A stretch of 57,885 bases of DNA, from the NCBI GenBank assembly GCA_023410295.1, contig JAEYPY010000053.1, positions 1-57,885 of the forward strand, read 5' to 3'. Source of the DNA: Pseudomonadota bacterium (GTDB taxonomy: Bacteria; Pseudomonadota; Alphaproteobacteria; Caulobacterales; Aquidulcibacteraceae). Below are positions 19,705-28,226 of this stretch, piece after piece; the first letter of the stretch is position 1; each line of letters begins with the position of its first letter. Below the pieces are notes generated by a model. The model worked only from the letters and a program-made list of their open reading frames with translations, searched no databases and was not told where the DNA came from. A program made the position numbers and the translations under genes.

Positions 19705-20094
19705 ATGGCCACAATCCGTAAGGAATTGCGTTCGCCGCGTTCGGCCGATGAGGTCTGGGCGCTGCTGAAGCGCTTTGAGGCGGTGCACGAGTTGGCGAAG
19801 GGCTTCGTGACGGCGACGAGGATGGAGCCGCCCGGGGCGCGGGTGGTGACGTTCGCCAATGGCATGGAGGTGCGCGAGTGGCTGGTCTCCAGCGACGATG
19901 CGGAGCGGCGGCTATGCTACGCGATCACGGATAACCCGGCCTACGCCCACTACAGCGCCGTGGCCCAGGTGTTCGAGGATGGAGCGGGCAGCCGCTTCGT
20001 CTGGACCGTCGACTTCCTGCCGGACGAGATGGCTGGGCTGCAGGACAAATCGATGGAGGCCGGGGCCGCAGCCATTCGGGCGAACTTGGCCTGA
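19705..20094 (+). CDS. SRPBCC (Bet v1/START-like) family protein
   Basis: The 129-residue product has the START-fold pattern: MATIRKELRSPRSADEVWAL, a central strand series (ARVVTFANGMEVREWLV), and a C-terminal helix (LQDKSMEAGAAAIRANL). Such proteins bind hydrophobic ligands in a cavity. The ligand is unknown. AAAGGAG lies 7 nt before the ATG at 19705, which decides this start. It is upstream of the bfd-bfr pair but probably separate, as 145 nt with a possible iron-responsive site lies between. Confidence 0.8.
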   Translation: MATIRKELRSPRSADEVWALLKRFEAVHELAKGFVTATRMEPPGARVVTFANGMEVREWLVSSDDAERRLCYAITDNPAYAHYSAVAQVFEDGAGSRFVWTVDFLPDEMAGLQDKSMEAGAAAIRANLA

Positions 20095-20142
20095 GGGGCC
20101 GCCCGGCAAGCGAAAGCCAGTGACCTGCGTCATTGTTGATGC

Positions 20143-20157
20143 TGAGAATGACTTGCA
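20143..20157 (+). promoter_or_regulatory. Possible Fur-type site upstream of bfd
   Basis: The sequence TGAGAAT-G-ACTTGCA has a 7-1-7 layout. The left half is a perfect Fur half-site, and the right half matches ATTCTCA at 4 of 7 positions. It lies 83 nt before the bfd start, where an iron-responsive operator would be expected. The match is imperfect and could be chance. Confidence 0.35.
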
Positions 20158-20239
20158 GAAACTGTAGGGCGCGATAAACTTCGATCCTGCGGCTGCGAGG
20201 CATTCGCTCGTTTCCGCTTTGCTTTCAGAGAAGTACCGG

Positions 20240-20437
20240 ATGTACGTCTGCAATTGTAACGGCGTGACTCGCAACGAGGTGGACGAAGCCATCTCTGCGG
20301 GGGCGCAAGGTCCGGAAGAGGTGCTCGCCCATCATGGCTGTGAGCCTTGTTGCGGGCGTTGTCTGCCTGAGATCGCCGAAGGCATTTCATGCGGCGGGAT
20401 GGCCGGTAAGCCCCGGAGCCTCGTCGCGGCGGAGTAA
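20240..20437 (+). CDS. bfd: Bacterioferritin-associated ferredoxin (2Fe-2S)
   Basis: Bfd donates electrons to bacterioferritin so that stored ferric iron is released. The 65-residue product begins MYVCNCNGVTRNEVDEAI and has CEPCCGRCLPEI, giving the CxC and CxxC cysteines that bind the 2Fe-2S cluster. The ATG at 20240 fits the family length. bfr begins 8 nt after the stop, so the two form an operon. Confidence 0.93.
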   Translation: MYVCNCNGVTRNEVDEAISAGAQGPEEVLAHHGCEPCCGRCLPEIAEGISCGGMAGKPRSLVAAE

Positions 20438-20445
20438 GGCGCGCG

Positions 20446-20934
20446 ATGAAGGGCGATCCGGACGTCATCAAGAAGCTCAATCAGATCCTCACCAATGAGC
20501 TCACCTCGATAAACCAGTACTTCCTGCATGCGCGGATGTACCAAAGCGACGGCTATGGGCGTCTCGGCAAGAAGACGTACGAAGAATCCATCGAAGAGAT
20601 GAAGCACGCGGACCGGATCATAAACCGGATCCTGCTGCTCGAGGGTTTTCCGAACCTGCAAAACCTCAACAAGCTGCAGATCGGCGAAGCCGTACCTGAG
20701 CGGCTTCAGGCGGACCTAAACGCCGAGCGCACGGGTCACCAGGCGATCAAGGAAGGCATCACCCTCTGCGAAGAGAAGAAGGACTACGTCTCACGCGACA
20801 TGCTGACGGACCTTCTCGACGATACCGAGGAGCACATCGATTTCCTCGAAACCCAGATCAAGAATCTCGGCGAGATGGGCCTGCAGAATTACCTGCAGAG
20901 CCAGTACGAGCTCGACAGTCAGCCTGAGGACTAG
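20446..20934 (+). CDS. bfr: Bacterioferritin
   Basis: Bacterioferritin is a 24-subunit iron-storage cage with haem at subunit interfaces. The 162-residue product has ferroxidase ligands in NELTSINQYFLHARM and EESIEEMKHADRIINRIL, including the Met-His pair that distinguishes haem-binding Bfr from other ferritins, and later LDDTEEHIDFLETQ. It is co-directional with bfd 8 nt upstream. The stop shares a CTAG with the stop of the convergent gene. Confidence 0.97.
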   Translation: MKGDPDVIKKLNQILTNELTSINQYFLHARMYQSDGYGRLGKKTYEESIEEMKHADRIINRILLLEGFPNLQNLNKLQIGEAVPERLQADLNAERTGHQAIKEGITLCEEKKDYVSRDMLTDLLDDTEEHIDFLETQIKNLGEMGLQNYLQSQYELDSQPED

Positions 20935-21413
20935 AGCGCCAAAGTGCTCTTGTTCGGCAGATCGAAGCTGACGAGGCCTTCAAAGCCGTCGCGGCGTTCG
21001 ACGCGTGCGATCTCGCCCTGATTAAGCAGGAGCCACTCGCCGGCGTCGGAAAGGTTTGTGAAGTCGCGGACCGTGCTGGAGAGGGCTTCGCGCGCGTCGC
21101 GGCCGGTCATCCAATAGCGCACGTGCTCCATCGCATCGGCGCTCTCGCAGAGCCAGGCGGAGCGGCGGAAGATCTGGAAATCCATCGGTGCGAAGAGCTT
21201 GCGGTAGTGGTCGTAAAGCGCGTCGAGTCGGGCGAAATCGATCTCTCGGAAATGGGCGCCCGGGAGCACCCAGCTTAGCGTATCTCGACGCAAATGCTCC
21301 GGATTGCGTGCGCCGAACGAGGCAAGTTGCTTCAGTTCCTCCCACGTCACGGCGCCCTGGTACTCGACCAGGTTCAGCTCAAGCACCTCGTTATGACGCA
21401 CCGTAATCGGCAC
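20931..21413 (-). CDS. Hypothetical protein
   Basis: The 160-residue product is not recognised. It looks soluble and mixed alpha/beta (MPITVRHNEVLELNLVEYQG, WYMTGRDAREAL-like region YWMTGRDAREALSS). It starts at a GTG 7 nt after AAGGAG on the minus strand. Its stop overlaps the bfr stop through the self-complementary CTAG. There is no signal peptide or membrane helix. Confidence 0.7.
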   Translation of the reverse strand: MPITVRHNEVLELNLVEYQGAVTWEELKQLASFGARNPEHLRRDTLSWVLPGAHFREIDFARLDALYDHYRKLFAPMDFQIFRRSAWLCESADAMEHVRYWMTGRDAREALSSTVRDFTNLSDAGEWLLLNQGEIARVERRDGFEGLVSFDLPNKSTLAL

Positions 21414-21550
21414 CGCATGACTCCTTCGGGAACAACCGTGCGATGTGTAATTTGCGTTTTGGTTAAGATGTGTGCGTCATACGACGAAGAGGCTCGGCAG
21501 GACGGCGCTTGACCGTTGACATTCACGTCAGAGCGGTGCGCCGTCGGCAT

Positions 21551-22420
21551 ATGCGTACCGTTGGGCTCCTTTTCTCCGTTCTTTTCCTATTGGGCTGCGG
21601 CCAAGCGAGCGAAACGCCGCCGGACGCCGCGCCGGTGATTGCCGCGGAACGGGCGTTTGCGGCCGAGGCGCAGGAGATTGGCTGGGTTGAGGCCTTCGAG
21701 CGGCATTCGACCGCCGAGGCGATTGTGCTGGGCGCGCGGCCGCGCAACGCCCACGAGGCTATGGCCGGGATCGATCCGGCCAATCGCGGCGACACGTCTT
21801 TGAACTGGGCGCCAGAGTTTGCGGGCGTCTCGCGCGGAGGCGACATTGGCTTCACAACGGGCCCGTACAACGGCGGCGATACTGCGTTCGGTCAGTACTT
21901 CACGGTTTGGCGGCGCCACGCCGATGGGTCGTGGAAGTGGATTTACGACGGCGGGACCAATCAGACGACGCCAACCCGGCCCGATCCGGCGTTCTCGGTC
22001 GAGCAATTGATGGTCGGCGCGCGCGGGGCCGGCTCGGCTGAGGCGGCGCTGGAGGCGGTGCATCGCCGGGAAGAGGCGCTGGCGGCCGCGGCGGCGGAAA
22101 ATGCTGGCGAGGCTTACGCTGAGCTGTTCGCGGCCACGGGGCGGATGAACCGGGACGAACAGCCGACGGCGGTTGGGCCTGAGGCGGCGGAGGTGTTGGC
22201 GGGGGCCGGCCCGGTCCGCTTTTCGCCGCCGCAAATGGCGGAGGCCGGATTGGCGGGGGATTTGGTGTTCACGCTCGGCGAGGCGCGCTGGGAAGGCGGC
22301 TCGGGCTATTACCAGCGTATCTGGGTGCTGCAGCGGGATGGTTGGCGCATCGGCTATGACCAGATCCTGCTCCGCTCACTGGAGGAAATGGCCGCTCCCA
22401 CTGAGCCGGCGGCGCCCTGA
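21551..22420 (+). CDS. Lipoprotein with two NTF2/DUF4440-like domains
   Basis: The 289-residue product has a lipoprotein signal (RTVGLLFSVLFLLGC with Cys as the modified residue), so it should be anchored in the envelope. The rest reads as two similar NTF2-like halves, each with an N-terminal helix (VIAAERAFAAEAQEIGW; AVHRREEALAAAAAENAG) and a strand-rich end with Trp (FTVWRRHADGSWKWIYDGG; YYQRIWVLQRDGWRIGYD). The function is unknown. The ATG at 21551 gives a normal signal length. An upstream extension is open but would remove it. Confidence 0.8.
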   Translation: MRTVGLLFSVLFLLGCGQASETPPDAAPVIAAERAFAAEAQEIGWVEAFERHSTAEAIVLGARPRNAHEAMAGIDPANRGDTSLNWAPEFAGVSRGGDIGFTTGPYNGGDTAFGQYFTVWRRHADGSWKWIYDGGTNQTTPTRPDPAFSVEQLMVGARGAGSAEAALEAVHRREEALAAAAAENAGEAYAELFAATGRMNRDEQPTAVGPEAAEVLAGAGPVRFSPPQMAEAGLAGDLVFTLGEARWEGGSGYYQRIWVLQRDGWRIGYDQILLRSLEEMAAPTEPAAP

Positions 22421-22580
22421 GATTTGACTTTTACGGGGGCATCCGCCAGAAGCCCCGCTTTCCTGCGACCCGGCTCGTTTCGGGTGCGCACGATGCTGGA
22501 CGACGGGCGAACCGCCAGGGAAGTCGCCGCCTCATTGGGAGGTAGCCGGGCCCCGTCATGGAAGAAGGCGCTCACAGCGC

Positions 22581-23198
22581 ATGACGAAGCGTATCCAAGC
22601 TAAATACAAGTCGGACCGCCGTTTCGGCCAGAACCTCTGGGGCCGTCCGAAATCTCCGGTCAACAAGCGCCAGTATGGCCCGGGCCAACACGGCCAGCGC
22701 CGCAAGGGCAAGACCTCTGACTTCGGCCTACAGCTCGTGGCCAAGCAGAAGCTGCGCCTCTACTACGGCAACATCACCGAAAAGCAGTTCCGCAAGACCT
22801 ACGAGGAAGCCGCGCGCCGGAAGGGCAACACGGCTGAAAACCTCATCGGCCTGCTCGAAAGCCGGCTCGACGCGGTGGTCTATCGCTCGAAGTTCGCGCC
22901 GACGCCGTTCGCAGCGCGCCAGCTCGTCAATCACGGCCACGTCAAGGTGAACGGCCGCCGTGTGACGATCGCCTCGTATCTAGTGAAGGCCGGCGATCTC
23001 ATCGAACTCCGTGACAAGGCCAAGGCCATGGCGCTGGTGCTCGAGGCGGTGCAAAGCCAGGAGCGCGACACGCCGGACTATATCGAGGTCGATCCCAAAG
23101 CGATGGCCGCGCGTTACGCGCGCGTGCCGACGCTCGCCGACGTGCCGTATCCGGTGCAAATGGAACCGAACCTCGTCGTCGAATACTACGCCTCGTAA
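22581..23198 (+). CDS. rpsD: 30S ribosomal protein S4
   Basis: S4 is a primary 16S rRNA binding protein of the small subunit. The 205-residue product begins MTKRIQAKYKSDRRFGQNLWG and has the S4 domain (ESRLDAVVYRSKFAPTPFAA, LVNHGHVKVNGRRV). It stands alone, as is common in alphaproteobacteria. A strong terminator follows. Confidence 0.98.
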   Translation: MTKRIQAKYKSDRRFGQNLWGRPKSPVNKRQYGPGQHGQRRKGKTSDFGLQLVAKQKLRLYYGNITEKQFRKTYEEAARRKGNTAENLIGLLESRLDAVVYRSKFAPTPFAARQLVNHGHVKVNGRRVTIASYLVKAGDLIELRDKAKAMALVLEAVQSQERDTPDYIEVDPKAMAARYARVPTLADVPYPVQMEPNLVVEYYAS

Positions 23199-23227
23199 GG
23201 CGCTCGACAAGGAGCGGGGGATTTGAG

Positions 23228-23260
23228 GCCGGCGCGGGCGACGCGCCGGTCTTTCCTTTT
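23228..23260 (+). terminator. Rho-independent terminator of rpsD
   Basis: An 8-bp perfect GC stem, CCGGCGCG (23229-23236) and CGCGCCGG (23242-23249), has a 5-nt loop and is followed directly by TCTTTCCTTTT. It lies 30 nt after the rpsD stop. Confidence 0.85.
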
Positions 23261-23307
23261 GCGCGTGTTCTCTTGCGTATCAGTCCTAGTGGGGCGCCTA
23301 TGGCCGG

Positions 23308-24135
23308 ATGGGCAAATTGACTTGGAACGCCATCGATAAAGCTTTGCGCGTCGAGCCGGGAGCCGAAGCGGCGCTCGCGCAGCGGGATTGCGTCGGGGAC
23401 GACTTCTTTCCCGACAAGGATGAAGCCAAGGCGATCCTCAAAGACAACGCCAAGGCGATCGATGCGTTGCAGGATCGTCTCTACGCCGAGCAGAAGCGCG
23501 CGCTATTGGTGGTGCTGCAGGGCATCGATACCTCCGGCAAGGACGGCACGGTGCGCGGTGTTTTCAACGCGTGCGGGCCGCTCGGCGTCAACGTAAAGGC
23601 CTTCGGCAAGCCCACCGAACTTGAGTTGCGGCACGACTATCTTTGGCGCGTGCATCAAGCCGCGCCGCGCACCGGCATGATCGGCATCTTCAACCGCTCG
23701 CATTATGAAGATGTGCTGGTGGTGAAGGTGAAGAAGCTGGCGCCGGAAGAGGCGATCGAGCAGCGCTACGAACAGATCAACGCGTTCGAAAAGCATCTCA
23801 CCGAGAACGGCGTCACAATCCTCAAATTCATGCTCCACATCTCGAAGGAGGAGCAGCGCGAACGCCTTCAGCAACGCCTTGAGGATCCAGCCAAGCATTG
23901 GAAATTCAATCCGAGCGATCTGGAAGACCGCGCGCTTTGGGACGAGTTCGCCGCGGCTTACGAGACGATGCTCAACCGCTGTTCGACGGAGTATGCGCCG
24001 TGGCGTGTCATTCCGGCGGATAAGAAGTGGCGGCGGAATGTGATCATCTCCGCGATCGTGCGCGGCGTGCTCGAAGAGATGAATCCGCAATATCCGGAGA
24101 TGGATTGGGAGCCCTCGGACTTCACCATCATTTAG
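23308..24135 (+). CDS. PPK2-family polyphosphate:nucleotide phosphotransferase
   Basis: PPK2 enzymes move phosphate between polyphosphate and nucleotides. The 275-residue product has Walker A GIDTSGKDG at residues 72-80, the lid/Walker B region FNRSHYEDVLV, and RCSTEYAPWRVIPADKKWRRN, all typical of one-domain PPK2. Which nucleotide class it prefers cannot be decided by eye. It converges with the DUF502 gene, overlapping by 8 nt at the 3' ends. Confidence 0.93.
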   Translation: MGKLTWNAIDKALRVEPGAEAALAQRDCVGDDFFPDKDEAKAILKDNAKAIDALQDRLYAEQKRALLVVLQGIDTSGKDGTVRGVFNACGPLGVNVKAFGKPTELELRHDYLWRVHQAAPRTGMIGIFNRSHYEDVLVVKVKKLAPEEAIEQRYEQINAFEKHLTENGVTILKFMLHISKEEQRERLQQRLEDPAKHWKFNPSDLEDRALWDEFAAAYETMLNRCSTEYAPWRVIPADKKWRRNVIISAIVRGVLEEMNPQYPEMDWEPSDFTII

Positions 24136-24760
24136 CGCTGATATCGTCGGCCTTGCGAATGATGCCGAGCGAGATGACGCGTTTTAGCGCTTCGTCGGGG
24201 CCAATCGAGAGCGGCTTCATCGCCGTGCGCGGCAGATAGAGCAGAAAGCCCGAGGTCGGGATCGGCGCCTGCGGCACGTAGACGGCGATCAGCTCTTGGC
24301 CAATGTCGCTGACCACCTCCGCCGTGTTTTCATTGGTGATGAAGCCGATGGCGTAACAGCCGGGCAACGGAAACTCGACCAGCACCGCCTGCTTGAAGGA
24401 GGTTCGCTCGGGGGCGGCGACCTGCTTGAACACTTGCTTGGCGCCGCCATAGATGGTGCGCACCAGCGGCAGGTTGGCGATGCCCTTGTCCGCAGCGTCA
24501 ACGAACCAGCGCCCAATGAGGTTGCCGGCGAGCGCGCCGACAAGCGTCAACGCGGCGATGGCCAGGAGCAGCCCCCCGCCAGGGAAGCGGGTCAGTATCT
24601 CGAAAGTTGGCGGGACCAACGGCTCGACCCGCGTGTCGATGAAGGTGACGACAAGCCAAATCAGCCAGGCCGTGACCACGAACGGCAGCACCAGCGCGAC
24701 GCCGGCCAGGAACGAGTTTCGGAGCCAGAGCAGAATTTTGGGACGGCGGGGAGAATCCAT
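24128..24760 (-). CDS. DUF502 family membrane protein
   Basis: The 210-residue product has two transmembrane helices (about FLAGVALVLPFVVTAWLIWL and GGLLLAIAALTLVGALAGNL) and the conserved segment RTIYGGAKQVFKQV, then VLVEFPLPGCYAIGFITNE, as in DUF502. The molecular function is unknown. An in-frame GTG at 24790 would add ten residues. Neither start has a strong ribosome binding site, so the start is uncertain. Confidence 0.9.
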   Translation of the reverse strand: MDSPRRPKILLWLRNSFLAGVALVLPFVVTAWLIWLVVTFIDTRVEPLVPPTFEILTRFPGGGLLLAIAALTLVGALAGNLIGRWFVDAADKGIANLPLVRTIYGGAKQVFKQVAAPERTSFKQAVLVEFPLPGCYAIGFITNENTAEVVSDIGQELIAVYVPQAPIPTSGFLLYLPRTAMKPLSIGPDEALKRVISLGIIRKADDISAK

Positions 24761-24822
24761 CGGCTCGATGTAGGCGATGGGGGAGCGCACCGAAAGCCGG
24801 CCCCTAGCAGAGGGCCTGCGGC

Positions 24823-25821
24823 GTGCTTATTTTAGCGCGCATGTTCGGTCGCAAGGCTCCTTCCGTCTCAGCGCCCAAGCGTCGCGGTCCGCGCGATGGG
24901 TTTTCCGAAACGGTCATTCGCGTGGTCGACCAGATCGGACCGGCGGTCATCGGCGTGCGACGCACCAGCCGCATGCGTGAATTGTATGATGGCGCCGGCT
25001 CAGGCGTCATCATCTCCGCGGACGGCTATGCGCTGACGAACAATCACGTTGTCCGCGGCGCGGGGCGCATCGAAGGCATTCTGCATGATGGTTCGGTGAC
25101 GACGGCAGAGATCGTCGGCACGGACCCTGATACGGATTTGGCGCTGCTACGCCTTAACGGCGGCAGGCACGCGGCGGCGCATCTGGGCAATTCAGACGAT
25201 CTGAAGGTCGGGGAGCTTTCGATCGCGATCGGCAATCCGCTGGGGCTGCAGGCGACGGTGACGGTCGGCGTCATCTCGGCTTTGCGCCGGACGCTGCGCG
25301 GCGAAAGTGGTCGGCTGATCGAGGACGTTATTCAGACCGATGCTGCGCTTAATCCAGGCAATTCCGGCGGCGCGCTGGTCGATAGCGATGGCAATGTCGT
25401 CGGCATCAACACCGCCATAATTGGCGGCGCGCAGGGGCTTTGCTTTGCCGTGCCCAGCAATACGGCAAAGCTCATTGTGCCGGATCTGATGCGCAATGGC
25501 CGGGTGGCGCGCGGCTGGTTCGGCATTGCCGGGCAGACGCAGGAATTGTCGCGCGCCTTGGCGCGGCGGCTGGGGCTCGATGTCGAGGGGGGCGTGCTGG
25601 TGGCGGCGATCAGCACTGGCGGGCCTGCGGACGAGGCGGGCCTGCGCGTCGGAGATGTTGTGCTGAAGCTCGATGGCGTGGCGACGCCGTCCGTCGATGC
25701 CATTCACAAACTGCTCACGCGCGAACGCATTGGACGCAAGATTGCGCTCGACGTGCTTCGCGATGGCGTAATCGTGAAGCTCAATCTGCTGGTGACCGAG
25801 CGACCGGAGCGCGCGGCTTAA
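24823..25821 (+). CDS. HtrA/DegP-like serine protease with PDZ domain, no signal peptide
   Basis: The 332-residue product has the S1C trypsin-like fold with His (LTNNHVV), Asp (DPDTDLALLRL) and Ser (LNPGNSGGALV) of the catalytic triad, and one C-terminal PDZ domain (GGVLVAAISTGGPADEAGLR). The N-terminus (LILARMFGRKAPSVSAPKRRG) is basic and lacks a hydrophobic signal or anchor, unlike periplasmic DegP/DegQ. It may be cytoplasmic, or the true start may be misjudged; an ATG lies at 24841 but also gives no signal. The stop overlaps the convergent glutaredoxin stop by 4 nt. Confidence 0.88.
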   Translation: MLILARMFGRKAPSVSAPKRRGPRDGFSETVIRVVDQIGPAVIGVRRTSRMRELYDGAGSGVIISADGYALTNNHVVRGAGRIEGILHDGSVTTAEIVGTDPDTDLALLRLNGGRHAAAHLGNSDDLKVGELSIAIGNPLGLQATVTVGVISALRRTLRGESGRLIEDVIQTDAALNPGNSGGALVDSDGNVVGINTAIIGGAQGLCFAVPSNTAKLIVPDLMRNGRVARGWFGIAGQTQELSRALARRLGLDVEGGVLVAAISTGGPADEAGLRVGDVVLKLDGVATPSVDAIHKLLTRERIGRKIALDVLRDGVIVKLNLLVTERPERAA

Positions 25822-26147
25822 GCGACGACGCCGACACCCTTGTCGGCGAACAGCGCCTTGAGTTCGCCGCTCTGAAACATTTCGCGGACAATGTCGCAGC
25901 CGCCGATGAATTCGCCTTTGACGTAGAGCTGGGGAATGGTCGGCCAGCTGGCGAATTCCTTGACGCCTTGGCGAATGTCTTCGTCGGCCAGGACGTTCAC
26001 GTCCGTATAATCGACGCCCATGTGGTCGAGGATGCGCACGACCTGGTTGGAGAAGCCGCACATCGGCTGATCGGCCGTGCCCTTCAAGAAGAGCACCACG
26101 TCGTTCTCGGCGACGGTGCGGCGGATGGTTTCAAGCGCGTCGGTCAT
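25818..26147 (-). CDS. grxD: Monothiol glutaredoxin Grx4
   Basis: This protein carries and transfers 2Fe-2S clusters with glutathione. The 109-residue product has the monothiol active site CGFS within QPMCGFSNQVV, then SWPTIPQLYVKGEFIGGCDI. GGAG lies 5 nt before the ATG. The neighbouring upstream gene is bolA, and Grx4-BolA pairs form 2Fe-2S-bridged heterodimers. Confidence 0.96.
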   Translation of the reverse strand: MTDALETIRRTVAENDVVLFLKGTADQPMCGFSNQVVRILDHMGVDYTDVNVLADEDIRQGVKEFASWPTIPQLYVKGEFIGGCDIVREMFQSGELKALFADKGVGVVA

Positions 26148-26189
26148 GTCTGCTCCTTCGCCCGCACTTAAGCGCCGATCGCTTGCGCA

Positions 26190-26429
26190 TCAAGGCGCGC
26201 TCTTCGGTCCCGTTTCGAGCGCGAGGGCGTGTAATTGGCCGCCCATACGCCCTTTGAGGGCTGCGTAGACCATCTGGTGCTGGGCCACACGCGATTTGCC
26301 AACGAAAGCGTCTGAGCGGACTACGGCGCGATAGTGATCACCGTCGCCGGCGAGATCGTCGATGCGTATTTCCGCATCGGCGAAGGCTTCGCGGAGCAGC
26401 GCCTCAAGCTCTTGTGTAGTCATGGCCAT
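26190..26429 (-). CDS. bolA: BolA family protein
   Basis: The 79-residue product has the BolA core: helix TTQELEALLREAF, strand DIRIDDLAG-like region (EIRIDDLAGDGDHYRAVV), and the conserved FVGKSRVAQHQMVYAAL. BolA proteins bind monothiol glutaredoxins. Gene adjacency with grxD 42 nt downstream fits that. It could be either BolA or the shorter IbaG type. Confidence 0.92.
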   Translation of the reverse strand: MAMTTQELEALLREAFADAEIRIDDLAGDGDHYRAVVRSDAFVGKSRVAQHQMVYAALKGRMGGQLHALALETGPKSAP

Positions 26430-26864
26430 GGTGTCGCCCCGTCAAGGTCCGGATTTTGGCGCGAGAACCCAGGTTACAACTAGCGATACTGTGCCGGCCT
26501 GCGACAAATGGAACGTATGACGATCACGAAAGTTTTGATTGCGCCCCCTCGCGCCTTTCGGGCATCAGCGCAGTTTGGGGGACGGGTGGCCGCAAAGGTC
26601 GCCCACTGCGTGGGAGACGTTGACAAGCGCACTATTTCCGAAAATTTAGGCGCCGGCGACAGCCGCACCCTGGTGGAAGACCGCGGTCACAAGCGGACGA
26701 TCCAGAGCGGACCTGGTGGGCGGAAGCGGCCGATAGGTTCAATTTCTCCGGACCAGGCCATCCAACCGCCATCACGCAATGAGTGAGTTTTAGGGCGGCG
26801 ACGCCGACGGCTCAGGCCGTAACGATCGCCAGAGAACAACAAGGCAGAGGCAAAAGGGCAGACT
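26430..26864. other. 435-nt gap between bolA and exbB
   Basis: No convincing gene is seen. A 92-codon open frame on the plus strand (26508-26786) has no ribosome binding site and no family resemblance. The gap probably holds the promoters for both divergent units. Confidence 0.6.
26620..26648 (+). promoter_or_regulatory. Candidate promoter for the exbB operon
   Basis: A perfect TTGACA (26620-26625) is followed after 17 nt by AATTTA (26643-26648), a poor -10. It reads toward exbB, whose ATG is at 26865. The match is partial and the site is unproven. Confidence 0.3.
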
Positions 26865-27722
26865 ATGAGCTTGATTTATTCGCTGCTGACGGTGGCGCAG
26901 CAAGGTGCGGCTCCAGCCGCTCAAACGGGCGCGGCTCCGGCCACGCCGACGCCGCCTCCGGCCGTCGCGCCGTCTGCGGCCGAGCTGGAAGCTGCTAAAG
27001 AGCGCGGCGCGGCCGCCGCGGCTGAGGCCGCCGGCCATTCCGAAGTCAGCATGATGGAGCTGCTGCAGCACCTCAACGCTGTCGAAATGGGCGTCATGAT
27101 CATTCTCGGCCTCTGCGCGATCTACGCTGTCGCGCTTCTGTTCGAGAAGATTTACGTGATGCGTAAGGCATCGAAGCAGACGAAGGACTTCCTCGCCTCT
27201 TTCCGTAAGGCCAACTCGGTCGAGGAAGCCGAAGCGATCGTCCGCAAGTTGCCGAACTCCGGCGTCAAGTCGATGTTCGACGCGGGCATGGCGGAAGTCC
27301 GCCGCACGCAGGACCTCGGCCTCTACACTATGCGTGACGCGCGCGACCACACCATGCAGCGTGTCGCCGCCGCCATGACCACCCGCCAAAACGAGCACCT
27401 TGAAGATCTCGGCTCTTCGATGACCTTCCTCGCCTCGATCGGCGCCAACGCGCCGTTCATCGGTCTGTTCGGCACGGTGTGGGGCATCATGGTCGCCTTC
27501 GTCGGTATCGCGAAGACGCAAACCACCTCGCTCGCGGTCGTCGCGCCCGGTATCGCCGGCGCTCTGCTCGCGACCGCTGCGGGTCTCGCCGCCGCTATTC
27601 CGGCGGTGCTGATCTACAACTTCGCCGCCAAGCAAATCTCCAAGCAGGCCACCAAGCTCGATGACTTCGCTGCCGAATTCATCGCGCTCGTCTCGCGCGA
27701 CATGGATCGTCGCGCAGGCTGA
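26865..27722 (+). CDS. exbB: ExbB/TolQ/MotA-family proton channel protein
   Basis: ExbB forms the inner-membrane pentamer that couples the proton gradient to TonB. The 285-residue product has an extra N-terminal Ala/Pro-rich segment, a first helix (GVMIILGLCAIYAVALLFEK), a long cytoplasmic region, and two C-terminal helices with the family signature SIGANAPFIGLFGTVWGIM and GIAGALLATAAGLAAAIPA. It opens an operon with two exbD genes and tonB (gaps of 30, 3 and 8 nt). Confidence 0.95.
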   Translation: MSLIYSLLTVAQQGAAPAAQTGAAPATPTPPPAVAPSAAELEAAKERGAAAAAEAAGHSEVSMMELLQHLNAVEMGVMIILGLCAIYAVALLFEKIYVMRKASKQTKDFLASFRKANSVEEAEAIVRKLPNSGVKSMFDAGMAEVRRTQDLGLYTMRDARDHTMQRVAAAMTTRQNEHLEDLGSSMTFLASIGANAPFIGLFGTVWGIMVAFVGIAKTQTTSLAVVAPGIAGALLATAAGLAAAIPAVLIYNFAAKQISKQATKLDDFAAEFIALVSRDMDRRAG

Positions 27723-27752
27723 ACCTGGCCGTAGCTTTGGAGGAATACGCCT

Positions 27753-28223
27753 ATGGCGGGTAAAGTATCATCTGGAGGGGGCAAAAAAGGCCGCCTCGAG
27801 GTGACGGCAGATCCGAACGTGATTCCGTTTATCGACGTCATGCTCGTGCTGCTGATCATCTTTATGATCGCCGCGCCGATTTCGAGTGTCGATATCGAGG
27901 TGGAAATGCCCACCGCGCGTATCGACCCCTCGAAGCGGCCGCCGCGACCGACCTGGATCTCGCTCACAGCCGGCTCGTCTGGCGTCGAGGTCTATGTGAT
28001 GAACGATCTGGTGGCGATGGATCGGCTTGGCGAGGCGACCTTCGAAGCCGTCAAGCTTAACTCTCCGCAGATCGCGGACGACGAGTTCGAGATCAAGGAT
28101 CAGCGCATCTACATCCGCGCCGATGCCGGTCTCGAATATCGCCACGTCGTGCGGACGATGAATCGCCTGCAGGAAAAAGGCTTCACCAAGATCGGCTTCG
28201 TCGCCGAAGACCGGAGGAGCTAA
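27753..28223 (+). CDS. exbD: ExbD family protein (first copy)
   Basis: ExbD sits in the ExbB channel. Its membrane Asp is the proton-carrying residue. The 156-residue product has ADPNVIPFIDVMLVLLIIFM with that Asp, one membrane helix, and a periplasmic domain ending RTMNRLQEKGFTKIGFV. It starts with a Gly/Lys-rich segment (SSGGGKKGRLEV). It is paired with a second, divergent exbD 3 nt downstream. Confidence 0.95.
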   Translation: MAGKVSSGGGKKGRLEVTADPNVIPFIDVMLVLLIIFMIAAPISSVDIEVEMPTARIDPSKRPPRPTWISLTAGSSGVEVYVMNDLVAMDRLGEATFEAVKLNSPQIADDEFEIKDQRIYIRADAGLEYRHVVRTMNRLQEKGFTKIGFVAEDRRS

Positions 28224-28226
28224 GCC

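Noticed and set aside
26508..26786. 92-codon plus-strand frame between bolA and exbB
   Set aside because: No ribosome binding site, no family resemblance and an untypical amino-acid composition. It lies in the promoter gap.
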